The notes under the pieces were generated by a model. The model was not told the DNA's origin. It searched no databases and saw nothing but the letters and a program-made list of their open reading frames with translations. Shown here piece after piece: positions 43,890 through 54,649 of a stretch of DNA of 64,000 bases. Each line of letters opens with the position of its first letter. Position 1 is the first letter of the stretch. Source of the stretch: Pterois miles (lineage: Eukaryota > Chordata > Actinopteri > Perciformes > Scorpaenidae). The stretch lies in contig CAMQGK010000008.1 of NCBI GenBank assembly GCA_947000775.1, positions 12,278,501 to 12,342,500 of the forward strand, read 5' to 3'. The position numbers were made by a program, and so were the translations under genes.

Positions 43890-44750
43890 ATAAATAGAAA
43901 TATGTTGCAAGAGATTGGTAATACCTGGCATGGGCTAAATGGAAGAATCCTACTTGTACTTCGCTTTCATTTTCTTCCTTAATTTTTCCAATCCCTTCTT
44001 TTGAAACAGTATGTTTCTCCTTTTCTATAATCCATTTCCTCTGGTCCTGATCCATACATTATCTCCCTCCTCCTTGTCCGCCTGTTTGTGGTAAAGTTAG
44101 TATATCGCCCAGAAGGGTCTGTCCATTAACCACTGATCACCCGGTAATAAACACACTTCATTAACCCGCAGACTCTCATTCATCAGTAGCCTGCTTACCT
44201 CCCCTATAGGAGCCTGGCTTGGACACACACACCAATCATTTACCGCTAGAAGTGTGTGGCTTCCTCCTGGTGGGATGTCTGCGCCCAACTTGATGATTTA
44301 TTTACAATTCTGACCGTGTGCTTCTCTGGTAAATGCTTGACTTTGAAGGGAAGGATTACTTTCTGAAGCAAGGGCACTGGGCAACAAGCCTGGGTGTGAC
44401 TTGGCAAATGTTAGAAGTCATTGTGGAGTGCATAACAGATGATGGAGAAAGTAGCATTTAAAAAGTGTCTTCTTTGTTGCCAATTATTTTGATAAATAAC
44501 CAATCTACATGGCCTCAAAATCCTTAGGCAATATGAATCATGTTCCTAGATGCTGGATAGAAAAATATTTTTCTTAAATTAGCCGTTTTTCGTTAAGACT
44601 TGGTTCAATACACCTCAACTCAGAGGCCATACATTTTAAAACAAGCACACATTTTTATGCCAAATCTAAACACAATAAAGACATCCAAAAACAATGTCTG
44701 TTCCCACAGAAATGCCTTCCACAGAGGCCACTAAAACAAATCTAAGCAGG
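43890..44750. other. Unassigned DNA
   Basis: The minus-strand frames at 43840-44055 and 44097-44288 have no recognised domain. The sequence may be a continuation of the dispersed repeat to its left, which I cannot show because the 5-kb copy does not continue. Confidence 0.3.
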
Positions 44751-44754
44751 AGCT

Positions 44755-44965
44755 CGCAGTGAAAATAAATGACCTTAAAGGAACAGGGAAACTTTTCCAT
44801 GAATAATATAGGAGCCATTCAGAGCACACAGATGGATTATGGGCTTGAGATTGACAAGGACGCCTCTCAGCGGGGTTATTAGCTTAAAAGACCATACTGG
44901 CAGTTTTGCACATTTTAGTCCATTAACTACAAATCACATATACTTCACATCAGTGCTGACCATTT
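44755..44965. other. Repeat-free enhancer-like block
   Basis: CCATGAATAATATAGGAGCC, AGATGGATTATGGGCTTGAG, ATTGACAAGG and GGGGTTATTAGCTTAAAAG form about 200 bp of high complexity with OTX-like GGATTA and ATTA cores. No second copy. Confidence 0.28.
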
Positions 44966-45423
44966 TCCAATGCACACTGCTGTAAGATGGAGATTGATTT
45001 CCCACTTCTCTACTAATGCAGTTGTGAGCAGTTCTGCTTTTATAATTCTTCCCTTAAAGCAAATTTTGATAAAGGAAATTTGACTGTAGGCTGCCAAAGA
45101 GCAACACACTTCATATCTTCATTCAGATCCATTACTTATTATTACTTGTTTTGGGGGTTGATTTTTGACGACATAAAGAAGTTCAGACTCAAGTCTTGAA
45201 GGTACAGCTCAGTGTGGTGCATTAGTTTATTTTTGTTATCAATTCATCTGAAGATTATTTCCTCAAATTAATCATTTTGTCTTTAAAATGTCAGAAAATT
45301 AAAGTTCCCATTATAATTTCCCACGGCTCAAGGGGATGTCTTGATGTCATGTATGACAAAGACAAGCAAAAAAATCTTCACATTTCAGAAGCAAAAACAA
45401 GCAAATGTTTGGCATTTTTGCTT

Positions 45424-45885
45424 AAAGGTGCAGTGTGTAGAATTTGGCGGCATCTAGAGGTGTGAATATAACTGAATATCCCTCCGCTCACTCCTCCCTT
45501 TCCAAGATTGCGATAACGAGCCGCCAAATGCAAAACGTGGTAACGCTGTTCACCCCGATAAGAAGCCATCCTTATCATATCAACACTACTCAGGAAGCAA
45601 CGGAAGTCAGACGGCGACCGGTGGTACCACGGCTTTGTGCTCTGTAGCTCATGTTACTGCAGTTTCACAAGCGTGGAGGAGAACTATGGTGGCGTTCAGG
45701 TAACGTAAACACGTGAAAGGGTCTCTCCAGAGCCAGTTTACGGTCTGTCCATTCTAGGATACTGTAGAAACATGGTGCAGCAACATGGCCCCCTATATAG
45801 ATATAAAGGGCTCATTCTAAGCTAATGAAAATGAAGCCATTCTTAGCGTTAGGCGATTATACACTAATGAAAACAATGCAGCCTC
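45424..45885 (+). mobile_element. Non-autonomous DNA element, copy 2 of 2
   Basis: It begins AAAGGTGCAGTGTGTAGAAT, the family terminus, and shares ordered words with 7993-8336 (see there). The right end is missing: after GATTATACACTAATGAAAAC the sequence changes at about 45881 into a LINE-tail-like segment. Confidence 0.7.
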
Positions 45886-45972
45886 AAGGGGGAGACGAGC
45901 CAGTGTCTCCCTTGTGCCGGCCCAAGCCCGGATAAATGCAGAGGGTTGCTTTAGGAAGGGCATCAGACTGAT
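45881..45972 (+). mobile_element. LINE/SINE 3'-end-like fragment
   Basis: GAGCCAGTGTCTCCCTTGTG, CGGCCCAAGCCCGGATAAAT and GAGGGTTGCTTTAGGAAGGG match the 3' region of a fish non-LTR retroposon from memory. No coding part is present. It abuts the truncated DNA element at 45424-45885. Confidence 0.5.
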
Positions 45973-45984
45973 TCAAACTGACAG

Positions 45985-46084
45985 TATGAGAAAAATAATG
46001 TGTTAAAGCATGTGAACATGTAGTAGAAACCCAAACACAAATATGAAACTGAAAATGAGCATGATACTGTATGTCCCCTTTAAA
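45985..46084. repeat. Possible element end
   Basis: AACATGTAGTAGAAACCCAA, ATATGAAACTGAAAATGAGC and TGTCCCCTTTAAA resemble the end of a short fish DNA element. No partner in the window. Confidence 0.3.
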
Positions 46085-46684
46085 AACTGACTGTCAAAAA
46101 GACTGCAGATTAATTTTTATCCACAGACTGATCAATCCACTTAGCTTACCAGAGTCTTTAACTGAGACTCATGCAATTAAGTCCATCTCAGACACCTCTT
46201 TAAGTACATGTGACGGCAATTTTACTGGTCTCATGTCTTAATAAAAGTCATGATGGCAATCTTATTATGTTAGACCTAGTACCATTTCTGTGACATTGCA
46301 CGAGTCTGAATTGAATGTCCTCAGATTATTGTAGCAGCACAAGGTTAAGTACCAGAGAGAAAGAGTGTTTAACCACTTCTGTCTGAAAGGGAAAAAGTCA
46401 CTTCATCAGGCAGATGAATCTATTTATTATATGTCTGGAAAGAGCGTTATTGCGGAACGATGCAAAATAAAGAACAAATATGAACTAAGGCATGTAGGTG
46501 CTGTAAACTGTGTTTGTTGGAACCTGCTCGTGCACAGTTTATGATCGCTGTACCCAAGTGTGTCTTATAGATGTGATGGAGTTATGTTTTGCATCACTGG
46601 TTGGTGTATTACATTGTATTTGTTATCCAGATGGACTCTGAACTTCCTTCCAATCTGTCTGTAAAGGCTTTCTCCACCATTCAC

Positions 46685-46860
46685 ATCCCGACATGACGCA
46701 CTGGGCGGCTTTGATTGGATAAAATCTGCCTGAATGGCGTCATTGATTGGGCGGGAAGATGGATGGTGGTCAGACAGCCATTAAACATGACCCCCCTCCC
46801 CTCCCCCGGCCCGTGTCAGAGTCAGAGCTCATACTAAATCACAGACTCCGCTGAAGGCAG
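46685..46860. promoter_or_regulatory. Promoter-like block with paired inverted CCAAT boxes
   Basis: Two TGATTGG motifs (inverted CCAATCA, the extended NF-Y core) have their ATTGG at 46714-46718 and 46746-46750, 32 bp apart. Next to them are GACATGACGCAC (ATF-like), CACTGGGCGGC (GC-box-like) and GATTGGGCGGGAAG (GC-box/E2F-like). A C-rich run, CCCCTCCCCTCCCCCGGCCC, follows at about 46793-46812. NF-Y pairs at about 32 bp are typical of some TATA-less promoters. No transcript or open frame downstream was identified. Confidence 0.33.
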
Positions 46861-47219
46861 CATAGATCACCGCTAACAACACTGCATCAACAAGTAGACA
46901 AGCACAGAAGAAATACCACGGCAGACGGAGAGCAACTTTAATAAACATGTTTTTCTTTTTTTTTGATCTCTCGCCGCAAAAATGTCAGCCTCTAAAGGTC
47001 ATCGAGACTGTTGTTTCACTTTATTTCCAGGTTTTCCTATTCTACTCAGAGTTTTACTTGGATCAAATTAACATATGTTGAAATGAGTGTCTCAGAGAAG
47101 TTCAACAAAAATCCTGGTTTGTTATTAGGGTATTTTTCCTTCCCGTTTCTCATTTTACAATCCATTCTGGGAGCACTGGGATTCTGTAATCTCTCTGGCT
47201 CACAAATCCTATTTTGAAT

Positions 47220-47475
47220 ATTTTGCTTTGTGTTCTTACGAGCTCGCGGAGTCTGTTCTGTCAATCATAATAAAATATGATTCAGAGAAAACATCCCCGG
47301 GATTGTCAAAGATGAGGAAATGTAGTCAAAATCAATACTGGTTATGGTTCATCGTGTTTTGTCTATCTAAAGTCAGACAAATATATAATCAAATCATATT
47401 GTAAAGAGGCAGCTTTTTAAACTGATTGAATTACATCCCTTTTAGTTTGTCCTCAGCAACATGGGAGCCAGACTG
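47220..47475. promoter_or_regulatory. Enhancer-like block with PBX-MEIS composite site
   Basis: CTGTCAATCA at 47258-47267 is the exact reverse complement of TGATTGACAG, the PBX-MEIS/PREP decamer. It is followed directly by TAATAAAATATGATTCAG, which adds a HOX-like core. The surrounding 250 bp are repeat-free. The same decamer also occurs in both YY1-unit elements (27112-27121 and 60710 region), so the word alone is not specific. Confidence 0.33.
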
Positions 47476-48898
47476 CAGACTTCTTTCTAATACAACTCAA
47501 AGCTACTCATATGAGACAATGGCATCAAATGCTGCCACTCAGCCATGATGCTATTGAGAAAGCCTTAGAGAGTGGAGAAGGAATATTTAGCGGAGGGTTG
47601 CTTTTTGTTTTACCAGAGTAGGTTTCTATTCGGTACTCTTGGAAGGCAATAAAAACAAACTGTGGATGTTAGTGGGCGGGGGAGCCCCATCAATTTATCT
47701 TGTTTATGGAAGCGACAGGAGACCGCTCAGCTATTGTGTCTACCTCTCTGCCACAATTGGTACAATACTCAGGACAAGGATTTAACCAGCTCCATCTGCC
47801 TCCTCCTGCACACCACTCCGTCTCACTCTCTGACTCCCCATACCCAATCATTTCTCCCATCCTGTATGGACAGCATGCTGGATGCTTATGCCTTCCTGCA
47901 CTCGTTCTCTCTATACTTTTGATTGTGTTACTGCACCATCTCCATCTTCTCCTGTTCCCTCCCTCCATTGATTCCAGTGGCTCCATCATTGACTCCTCTG
48001 ACCCTCTGACAGCCTCGACTTGACATTCAGACATCGTGTTCATCTCGTGTTTGTCTCCGTCAAAACAGCCGAGGCTATTCGATCCACGTGCGGCCTGTCA
48101 ACAGGCAACACAGCGCGGCCTGCCCACCTCTGCAGACGCTCTCTGGAAGACATCTATACTTTAAACCGGCAACAGCCTAAATCCTGTTTTCAGAGAGCTG
48201 TGAGCTGCTGTGCTTTCTATGTCAGAGGCTCAGCCTTCTACAGCTACAAACTGAAGCACTGGTTTGCCTGTATTTTATGTGTCAGCGGCTCTTTTGGTGA
48301 ATTAGCTGCAAGGATTGCTAAAGTGCAGACTTGAATCAAGGGTGTACTTTGTGTCAGCTTCAGTGACCTATGATATAGTGGAGGTTAAACCTACCAAAGC
48401 TCAGTTTACTAGCTTTTTTATCTGCAGAATATAATTTATCCGGCTTTTAAAGATGATACATACGAGTAAAAGTGGGCTATAAGTCAATATTAAAATGTAT
48501 TATGATATAATTCAACAGAATATAACTTCTGTTGACCAAATTAATGATTCTATGCAAGCTGTAATTAAAAACTAACAAAATTAGAGGAGTTTGGCTTCAT
48601 GTAACAACATGAACATGATATCAAGCCAAAGCATGTAATAGATCATATACATACATCAATACATCAATTATTTTTCCTGGGGAGCCAAATGAGAAACCCA
48701 GAGTGTTGCCAGGGGCCAAACAAGTACTGTCAGAAATAACCTCTGTTTTATCACTACAGGAATCATACTGGGCACCTATTTCCCAGCATTTATTATACTG
48801 AAAATCACTCCAAACAGCATATTATTAAGAAAATTACATTATATGCAGGAGTGTTTTAATGGTACAGGACTGACTGTTTTGGGGTAGTAATGTTTCCA

Positions 48899-48966
48899 TT
48901 AACAAAACTTAACATTTAACTCAACCTTAACACTTATATTTAACATCTAACTTAACATTAACGCTT
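48899..48966. repeat. Degenerate TTAAC-based tandem repeat
   Basis: AACTTAACATTTAACTCAAC, CTTAACACTTATATTTAACA and TCTAACTTAACATTAACGC are irregular copies of an (A/C)TTAAC word over about 70 bp. Confidence 0.55.
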
Positions 48967-49578
48967 GTATTTCCTTCTTTGGTTGCATGCAGCTTTGTAA
49001 AAAGTCCTTGCTGCTTTAGTATCTTAGCTAGCAGCCCCTCGGCTGTCCTCTCCTTCTCATCTCCAGACAGGTTTCTGGATTTTTCTTCATGTTTTGTCTC
49101 AAAGTGACAGTTCACATTTGTTGCAAACTAAGTACACAAAAAAAATACTTAGCAGTCCATGATTTATTATAGACGTGACGCTACTGCAAACATCACTCAC
49201 ATCAATGTACATCAATGTCAAGTGTGACAGGAAGAAGCACACCAGCAATACATTTCAAAACAAAAGTTATTTTCTTTACTTTTTTTTTTTTAGCTTGGTA
49301 AATAAAATTGTGTGGTTTGTCTGAAACCTTGCGGGCCAGGCAGAACAATCCCGAGGGCCGGTTCTGGCCGTCAGGGCGTAAATCTCCAGGTCTATAATAG
49401 ACCCACCGGTCACCAGAGGATAGCGTGTCAGTGTCACGTTTTACCTCGTCTTACATGTGCCTATGAAGGTGAAGTACCAGCAGGGGGCAACAACACCACC
49501 TCTCAGGTTTAGGCAACAAAACCACTTACTAAGGTTTAGGGAAAAAGTCATGGTTGGCCTTAAAATAAGTGCATAAAC

Positions 49579-50100
49579 TAGGGCTGTCGCAATAACCACA
49601 ATACAGCTCTATTGATAAGTCAACTGCAGCAGATGGCAAACAACTGCTATGTTCATGCTACACTGCCACAAAAGCAGCGTAACAAGGTACTGACTGCACA
49701 CTTAGTGTTTTTATCTAGTCGCCAGGAACTTTTTTTTTTTAGATATTATTTTTTGGAGAGGGTTTCTCTCATTTTTTATTGACAGAGGGGATGACCAGCA
49801 GCTCTGGACAGGATTCGAACCCGGGGCCGCTGCAGGAAGGACTTCAGCTTTTGGCACATGGGGCGCCTGCTCCACAAACTGAGCTAAACAGCACCCCTGT
49901 AGCCAGGAACTGTGGGTAAAACGTCACTTAACCCAGCTGTCCAATCACGATGGAGGAGGGGCAGGACAAATACGACCAATCGTCACATCCATGTAGGCTA
50001 CAGATGCTGAACGAGAGCTATGGAGGAGACAGACCTGCAGATCTGTCCTCTCCTTACATGCCTCAACGTTCCCTTCATCCAGAGCAGACATTTTAACTTC
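49579..50100 (+). mobile_element. Possible hAT-like element hosting a SINE
   Basis: TAGGGCTGTCGCAATAACC at 49579 resembles a hAT-like terminus. The DNA on either side of the SINE joins cleanly at GCCAGGAACT and continues GTGGGTAAAACGTCACTTAA. The right terminus was not found, so the extent is a guess. Confidence 0.35.
49731..49901 (-). mobile_element. tRNA-derived SINE with 10-bp target duplication
   Basis: On the minus strand: TGCTGTTTAGCTCAGTTTGT with A-box TAGCTCAGTTTG (49886-49875), B-box GGTTCGAATCC (49821-49811, exact consensus), a short body and a poly(A) tail seen as T10 at 49731-49740. GCCAGGAACT occurs at 49721-49730 and 49902-49911. The length of 171 bp suggests a complete short SINE. 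It is not a functional tRNA gene: the anticodon arm does not form. Confidence 0.9.
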
Positions 50101-51600
50101 TGCGGATATTCCGTATCATAGCAACCAGACGCAACAAATGTGCCTCAGCTGAAAAAAATGCACCCCGTGTTCTGCATTTAACAATACACAAGCATTTAAT
50201 TTGTTTTCAAACAGTCATCTTTGTCATTAAAAAAGCATCAATATACCTAATAATAGCCTAACAATAAAGCTTAGCTCTAATAATAAATGCAAATAAATTA
50301 AGCAATTTGCAATAATACTGCACATTGCGTTGTTTTCTACATCACCAGCTCTGAGCGTAGCATATGTACATGGATGCATTTACATTGCAGTCAGTGTAAA
50401 TGGCACGCCAAAAGCAAGAACGGCATTCTTACTGCACGTTTGGCCTTGCGCATTATCATGTAATTCAACTTTTTTGTGCGATACAGTAGTTAACTGCTTT
50501 GAAAACGTGATCCACATTGTAATATAGTAGCATAGTATATTGTAACAGCTTACAGTTAAAGTATGCCTACACTTCAAGTCTAACTCGCTGGAGCAGACAC
50601 GATCTACATGCATTACATTCTTACCCTGTCTTGCTGGATTCTTTCCCGCTCTTGACTTTCCCGTCTGCTGCCGTGCACCAAGAGGAAGAATGAGAGACGC
50701 CACTGACTCACGCTCTCCACCGACAGACTCCACATTACGCTATTGATTGACATCATCAGCGACTAAAGCACCACGGCTGTGGTGCTGAATAGCTAAAGGT
50801 AACAGGTTGCAACACGTGCCGCGCTCTTGGCTTTCACCTGTAGCCAGAATATCCAGAGGGGATCCATTTTTCATGTGAAAAGTGTGTGAGTGGTGAGGAT
50901 TGAGACAGACAGTTTGTCATAGCACACTGAGACACAATAGACAGTACACAAACAGTCAGTCTTGCCGTATCGGAACACCTGTTGGACTTACCGATCAGAG
51001 ACACAAACTCCAGTCTCCAGCATGAAGGTTGGATGCTCTACATCGATCATGGCCTCCACATTCTACATTTCACCCTGCAACATAAAGAACACGGGACTTT
51101 TTTGTATTTGCAATAATGGTGGAAACTGGATCAGAATCACTGCTGCATGGAAATTGCTAATAACAAGCAAAAAATGTTCTCAGGCAGATAGCGGGGTTAT
51201 AACCTAGTACTGCATTCACATACAAAGTCAATGAAAAGGAAACACACGCAAGCTCACACCAATGACGCATCACAAAGGAGGCAAACACGCAAATGTGTTA
51301 TTCGTGTATTCATGAGTTGAAATATTTCAGCTTGAGCGAGAAATTTGCGTGACGTTGTGTCACAAATGTGTTGCATGTTGAAAATAAACCTAACCTGACT
51401 AACTAAACTTCAAAGGGTGCTAAATACGGGTTCTAACAGCGCTAACAGTGAAAACAGCAGCGATAATGCTGATAGAGATAACAATGTTTATATTTAAGTA
51501 TTTTAAGTATATTATATTTTAAATATTTAAGTTCATACAGTGAAAATGTTTGTTACATACAATTTATAAAGGATGTGGGTGCTCTACAGTTGTAACGACA
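50100..51600. other. Unassigned DNA
   Basis: No transposon end or exon was recognised. The AT-rich 51485-51535 stretch has TATTTAAGTATTTTAAG and TTTTAAATATTTAAG, an imperfect inverted pair. The open frame at 50380-50733 has no domain. Confidence 0.3.
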
Positions 51601-51606
51601 TGTCTA

Positions 51607-51767
51607 TGACAGAGTTAGCATGCAGCTTAAACCACAATGTCAAGCTCTGCTTTTCCTGCAATGAGTGAAACCCAAAGATAAGATAAGATAAGATATTCCT
51701 TTATTAGTCCCACAGTGGGGAAATTTTCGAAGTGTTTCCATACTTAACTGTATGTGTAATGTTTATC
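51607..51767 (-). repeat. Dispersed repeat (18/51/56-kb family), copy 3, with 52-bp insert
   Basis: In opposite orientation to copies 1 and 2: GACAGAGTTAGCATGCAGC, CTCTGCTTTTCCTGCAATGA, GTGAAACCCAAAG, then an insert, then TGTTTCCATACTTAACTGTA. Comparison with 18340-18360 shows that the host sequence was continuous before insertion. Confidence 0.7.
51678..51729 (-). mobile_element. 52-bp 5'-truncated retroposon tail
   Basis: On the minus strand: CGAAAATTTCCCCACTGTGG, GACTAATAAAGGAATATC and (TTATC)n. This matches the extreme 3' end of the SINEs at 38834 and 58856 (TTTCCCCTAGTGGGACTAAT). AAG lies at 51675-51677 and 51730-51732. The host repeat is intact on both sides. Confidence 0.75.
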
Positions 51768-51779
51768 CATGTCATATTC

Positions 51780-52560
51780 ATGCATCCTCCGCCGTTTTCT
51801 GCTTTGGCTTTTCTGCACGCTGTGGTTTGTTTTGTTGACGGACACGGAACGTATCTGATGTTACTCTGACTACAACATATACAGAAAGTGGTGACTTCCT
51901 TCTACCTCCGCATAAACTCAAATGAGGCAGATATATCGATTCTGGCATCAATTCTTTTTTCCCCACCCTTAACGAACATGCACTAAAAGCATGCATGACC
52001 AGCCCGGCTACATTAACAAAGCATGGAGAGGCTCAGATTCCAACATAAACAGAGGGAGAGTGACTTCTTCTCGGCGTTATCTTTACATAGCAAATATTAT
52101 TTGCTGCTACATTAACAATCTGGATATCAAATTTAGCTCCTTTCAAGAGATATCTATGAGTTATTTAGGCCAAGAGTTCACAAAACAATGCAAATCCAGA
52201 AATCTTAGCCCCTATTATTCATTTCAGCCTGTCAGGTTTATATTTATTTCACATCAGAATATTTGCCGTTTCAATAACTGAACTCCAACAAGTGGCTGCG
52301 TCAAAGTTATATATATGATAACAACTGTTAATAAAAATATCACTGCAAATATAGTAAAAGCTCAGGTGTTGTTATACCTCCTGAATGCAGACGTGAGCTG
52401 TACTTCCTAGCTGGGAGCTTGTATTCTATCTGCCGTCTTTCCCATACGATAAAATGCAGCATGATAAACACATCGACTCGCTGACTGACACGGCGGATCA
52501 GTGGCGAGACGGAAAGACATTTCTGCCAAACAGCCACGAGAGCTGGAGGTAAATACACAC
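51780..52560. other. Unassigned DNA
   Basis: No exon, transposon end or simple repeat recognised. The open frames at 51991-52281 and 52340-52672 have no domain. Confidence 0.3.
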
Positions 52561-52564
52561 AAGA

Positions 52565-52662
52565 TAACAACCTCCATCTCTCTCTTTCTTTATTGCCACC
52601 TACTCTACCTCCTCCTTTCTCCCATCTCTGCCTCGGTGTCGCCATACCCCCCCCCCCCCCCT
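52565..52662. repeat. Pyrimidine-rich tract ending in C15
   Basis: C/T-rich DNA with a C-run at 52647-52661. Pro/Ser/Leu frames here are artefacts. Confidence 0.8.
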
Positions 52663-52819
52663 TCACCTCCATGTGTGTTGTCGTGGCAACGCCGCAGCCG
52701 CCCCATTATAATGTCTGCGTGTTTGTAAGTGGAGTTGCTGCTTTGCCGCTGTTGGTTTCTCCTTTTTTCTCTCTTTGTCCCTTTGAAATAGAGAATAAAA
52801 AACAGGGGCCGACATACGG

Positions 52820-52903
52820 GGGAGAGGAGGAGGAGGAGGAGGAGAAGAAGAGGAGGTAAGGGAGGTAGGTTTGGAGGGAGCGGGGGGGGGGGGGGGGGGG
52901 GGG
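52820..52903. repeat. (GGA)n purine tract ending in G22
   Basis: GGAGGAGGAGGAGGAGAAGA, then GGTAAGGGAGGTAGG, then 22 consecutive G at 52882-52903. About 85 bp, nearly all purine. The poly-Glu and poly-Pro/Ser frames are artefacts. Confidence 0.9.
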
Positions 52904-53065
52904 TGATGCAGGAGCTCTAGCAATCATTTAGCACTTCCCTCTCTTGCTTTTATCTGTCCTCAGAGCTGCTTTCTACATTTCCTTTTGTCTCTGAGGTTGG
53001 AGGCTGCTCGCCGCTCCCGTAAAAGTCGCTGTGTGAGAGAGCAGCCGTGAAGTTTATTAGGTTGA

Positions 53066-53066
<1 letters not shown>

Positions 53067-53143
<77 letters not shown>
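53067..53143. repeat. (CA)n microsatellite, about 38 units
   Basis: Uninterrupted CA array. Cys-Val and His-Thr frames are shadows. Confidence 0.98.
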
Positions 53144-53145
<2 letters not shown>

Positions 53146-53878
53146 TTCCTCTCTTGTACATATTTCCTTTTCTCTCTCAAACACACACACTCACCATTAC
53201 AGAGAGACGGAGTGTATAGAGCTATTAGATGCATTGATGAGGATGCCCGTCATCAAACAGAATCCACAATGAGAACAAACATCTAGAGCAGATGAAACAC
53301 CTCCTTTGTGTTTGGCTCCAGGAGCACAACACCTTCTAATGAGGAGGCGCGTGCGGAGGTACGTTCACGCACATGTGTGCGATTAGTAGATTTCTTGTCT
53401 TATATTTGTTTTCTGTACACGACGAGCTCATATCTGCTAAAAGTTGTGTCTAGTGGTGTGTCTACACAGGCAGACTGACAGGTGTGTGTATAGGTGTGTG
53501 TGTGTGTGTGTGTAATCTCCCAGATAAGGTAGGCAGATAGAGCGAGCAGATAGACAGGGGTATTGGGGATGAGATTGCAGGACGGGCTTAAAGCTGAAGC
53601 TGTAAATCACTTAACCTGGGGCTAATGGGCTTATAGGCTGTACTACAGTACACACACACACTGACACAAACACAAACTCAATCTCAGTTGCCCTTCCAAA
53701 AGCACGCACACACACAAAATAACTAAATTTCTGCAATGTTGGGCCCCAAAGGCCTCAATAAGTCTTATCTGAAATGTTAACTATTAAATCATGTCCATGC
53801 AGAATGTCAAATTAAAAACTGACTAATTTAGAGTGTGCCGGTGATGTATTGCTCCACTATGTTTTTAATCAATTTAGC

Positions 53879-53922
53879 TTGTGTGTGTGTGTGCGTGCGC
53901 GCGCGCGTGTGTGTGTGTGTGT
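53879..53922. repeat. (GT)n/(GC)n alternating tract
   Basis: GTGTGTGTGTGTGCGTGCGC, GCGCGCGTGTGTGTGTGTGT: 44 bp of unbroken purine-pyrimidine alternation with a GC core, suited to Z-DNA. A separate (GT)n lies at 53491-53513. Confidence 0.9.
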
Positions 53923-53929
53923 AGGTATG

Positions 53930-54250
53930 CTGTTTTGTTCTCATCCCACATGTTTATTCATCATAGTTTGCATTGGCGTTGCGTCACGACGTGTGTGTGG
54001 GCATTTCGCATAAATATGCAATATAAAGCCTTCAACCTGACGTATATGTAAATCACCGCGAAGGTCTGCCAGGTAAAGTGAATGAAGTGGGGCCTGCTGT
54101 ATTAGTCATTGTTTTTTATGGACAAACGTGACTCATCAAGTTATGTGCTGTCTTCCTGCAGCACTACTTGAATCATTTGTGCGCGAGCGTCTGGAGATCT
54201 CATCTGTAGTCGGGTTAGCGGTTGATTGCAGACGTGCTACCTGAAAATGC
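53930..54250. promoter_or_regulatory. Enhancer-like block with POU-like palindrome
   Basis: ATTTCGCATAAATATGCAAT at 54003-54022 pairs two POU-like half sites (ATTTCGCAT / ATATGCAAT) in inverted order. Nearby are TTGCGTCACGACGTGTG (CRE-like), TATATGTAAATCACC, TATTAGTCATTG and CACTACTTGAATCATTTGTG. The block is repeat-free for about 300 bp next to a Z-DNA-prone tract. The regulatory role is inferred. Confidence 0.36.
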
Positions 54251-54379
54251 CGTGGAAAAAAAAAAAAAGAGAGGTGTGTGCACGTGCGAGCTAGGAAACA
54301 AGCGAGCTGTCACTTACCTTTGATTTAAACACGCCCCCACACACATACATATATAAGGTACCCAAATACATCCCTCCTT

Positions 54380-54480
54380 CATGCAGGGCCACATATGGCG
54401 GGCCATTCTCCTGGCCAGTAGCTCATTACATTTCTCATTATGTCTTTACACACATTTGGCCGCTCCTCTGCACCTGTTGA
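54380..54480. other. Repeat-free block, enhancer-like
   Basis: CACATATGGCGGGCCATTCT and CATTACATTTCTCATTATGT form about 100 bp of high complexity just before a pyrimidine tract. CACATATGGCGGGCC contains an E-box (CATATG). Confidence 0.25.
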
Positions 54481-54504
54481 GGTGTGATATACCGGCTCCC
54501 TGTT

Positions 54505-54645
54505 TACACCTGCTCCTCCTCCTCCTTCTCCTCCTCCTCCTCCTGTTCCTCCATCTACACCCTCCTGCCCTCCATCTCACACTTCTTCTCTCCCTATCAT
54601 TCCATCTGTCTACCTGTCTCCCTGCCTGCCCGCCTCATCGTATGT
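54505..54645. repeat. Pyrimidine-rich (CTC)n-like tract
   Basis: CTCCTCCTCCTTCTCCTCCT and relatives. Leu/Ser-rich frames are artefacts. Confidence 0.8.
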
Positions 54646-54649
54646 ATCC

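Noticed and set aside
43840..44288. Two minus-strand frames that might be a degraded transposase
   Set aside because: I could not place any motif (DDE residues, zinc finger, hAT dimerisation) in them.
48020..48334. 104-codon plus-strand frame with Cys residues
   Set aside because: No family motif, and the nearby overlapping frames are equally long; probably chance. Conservation would be needed to revive it.
48899..48966. Interstitial telomere-like repeat
   Set aside because: The words are TTAAC-based and irregular; no TTAGGG/CCCTAA array is present.
52593..52923. Poly-Pro/Ser and poly-Glu frames
   Set aside because: Direct products of the C-run, (GGA)n and G-run.
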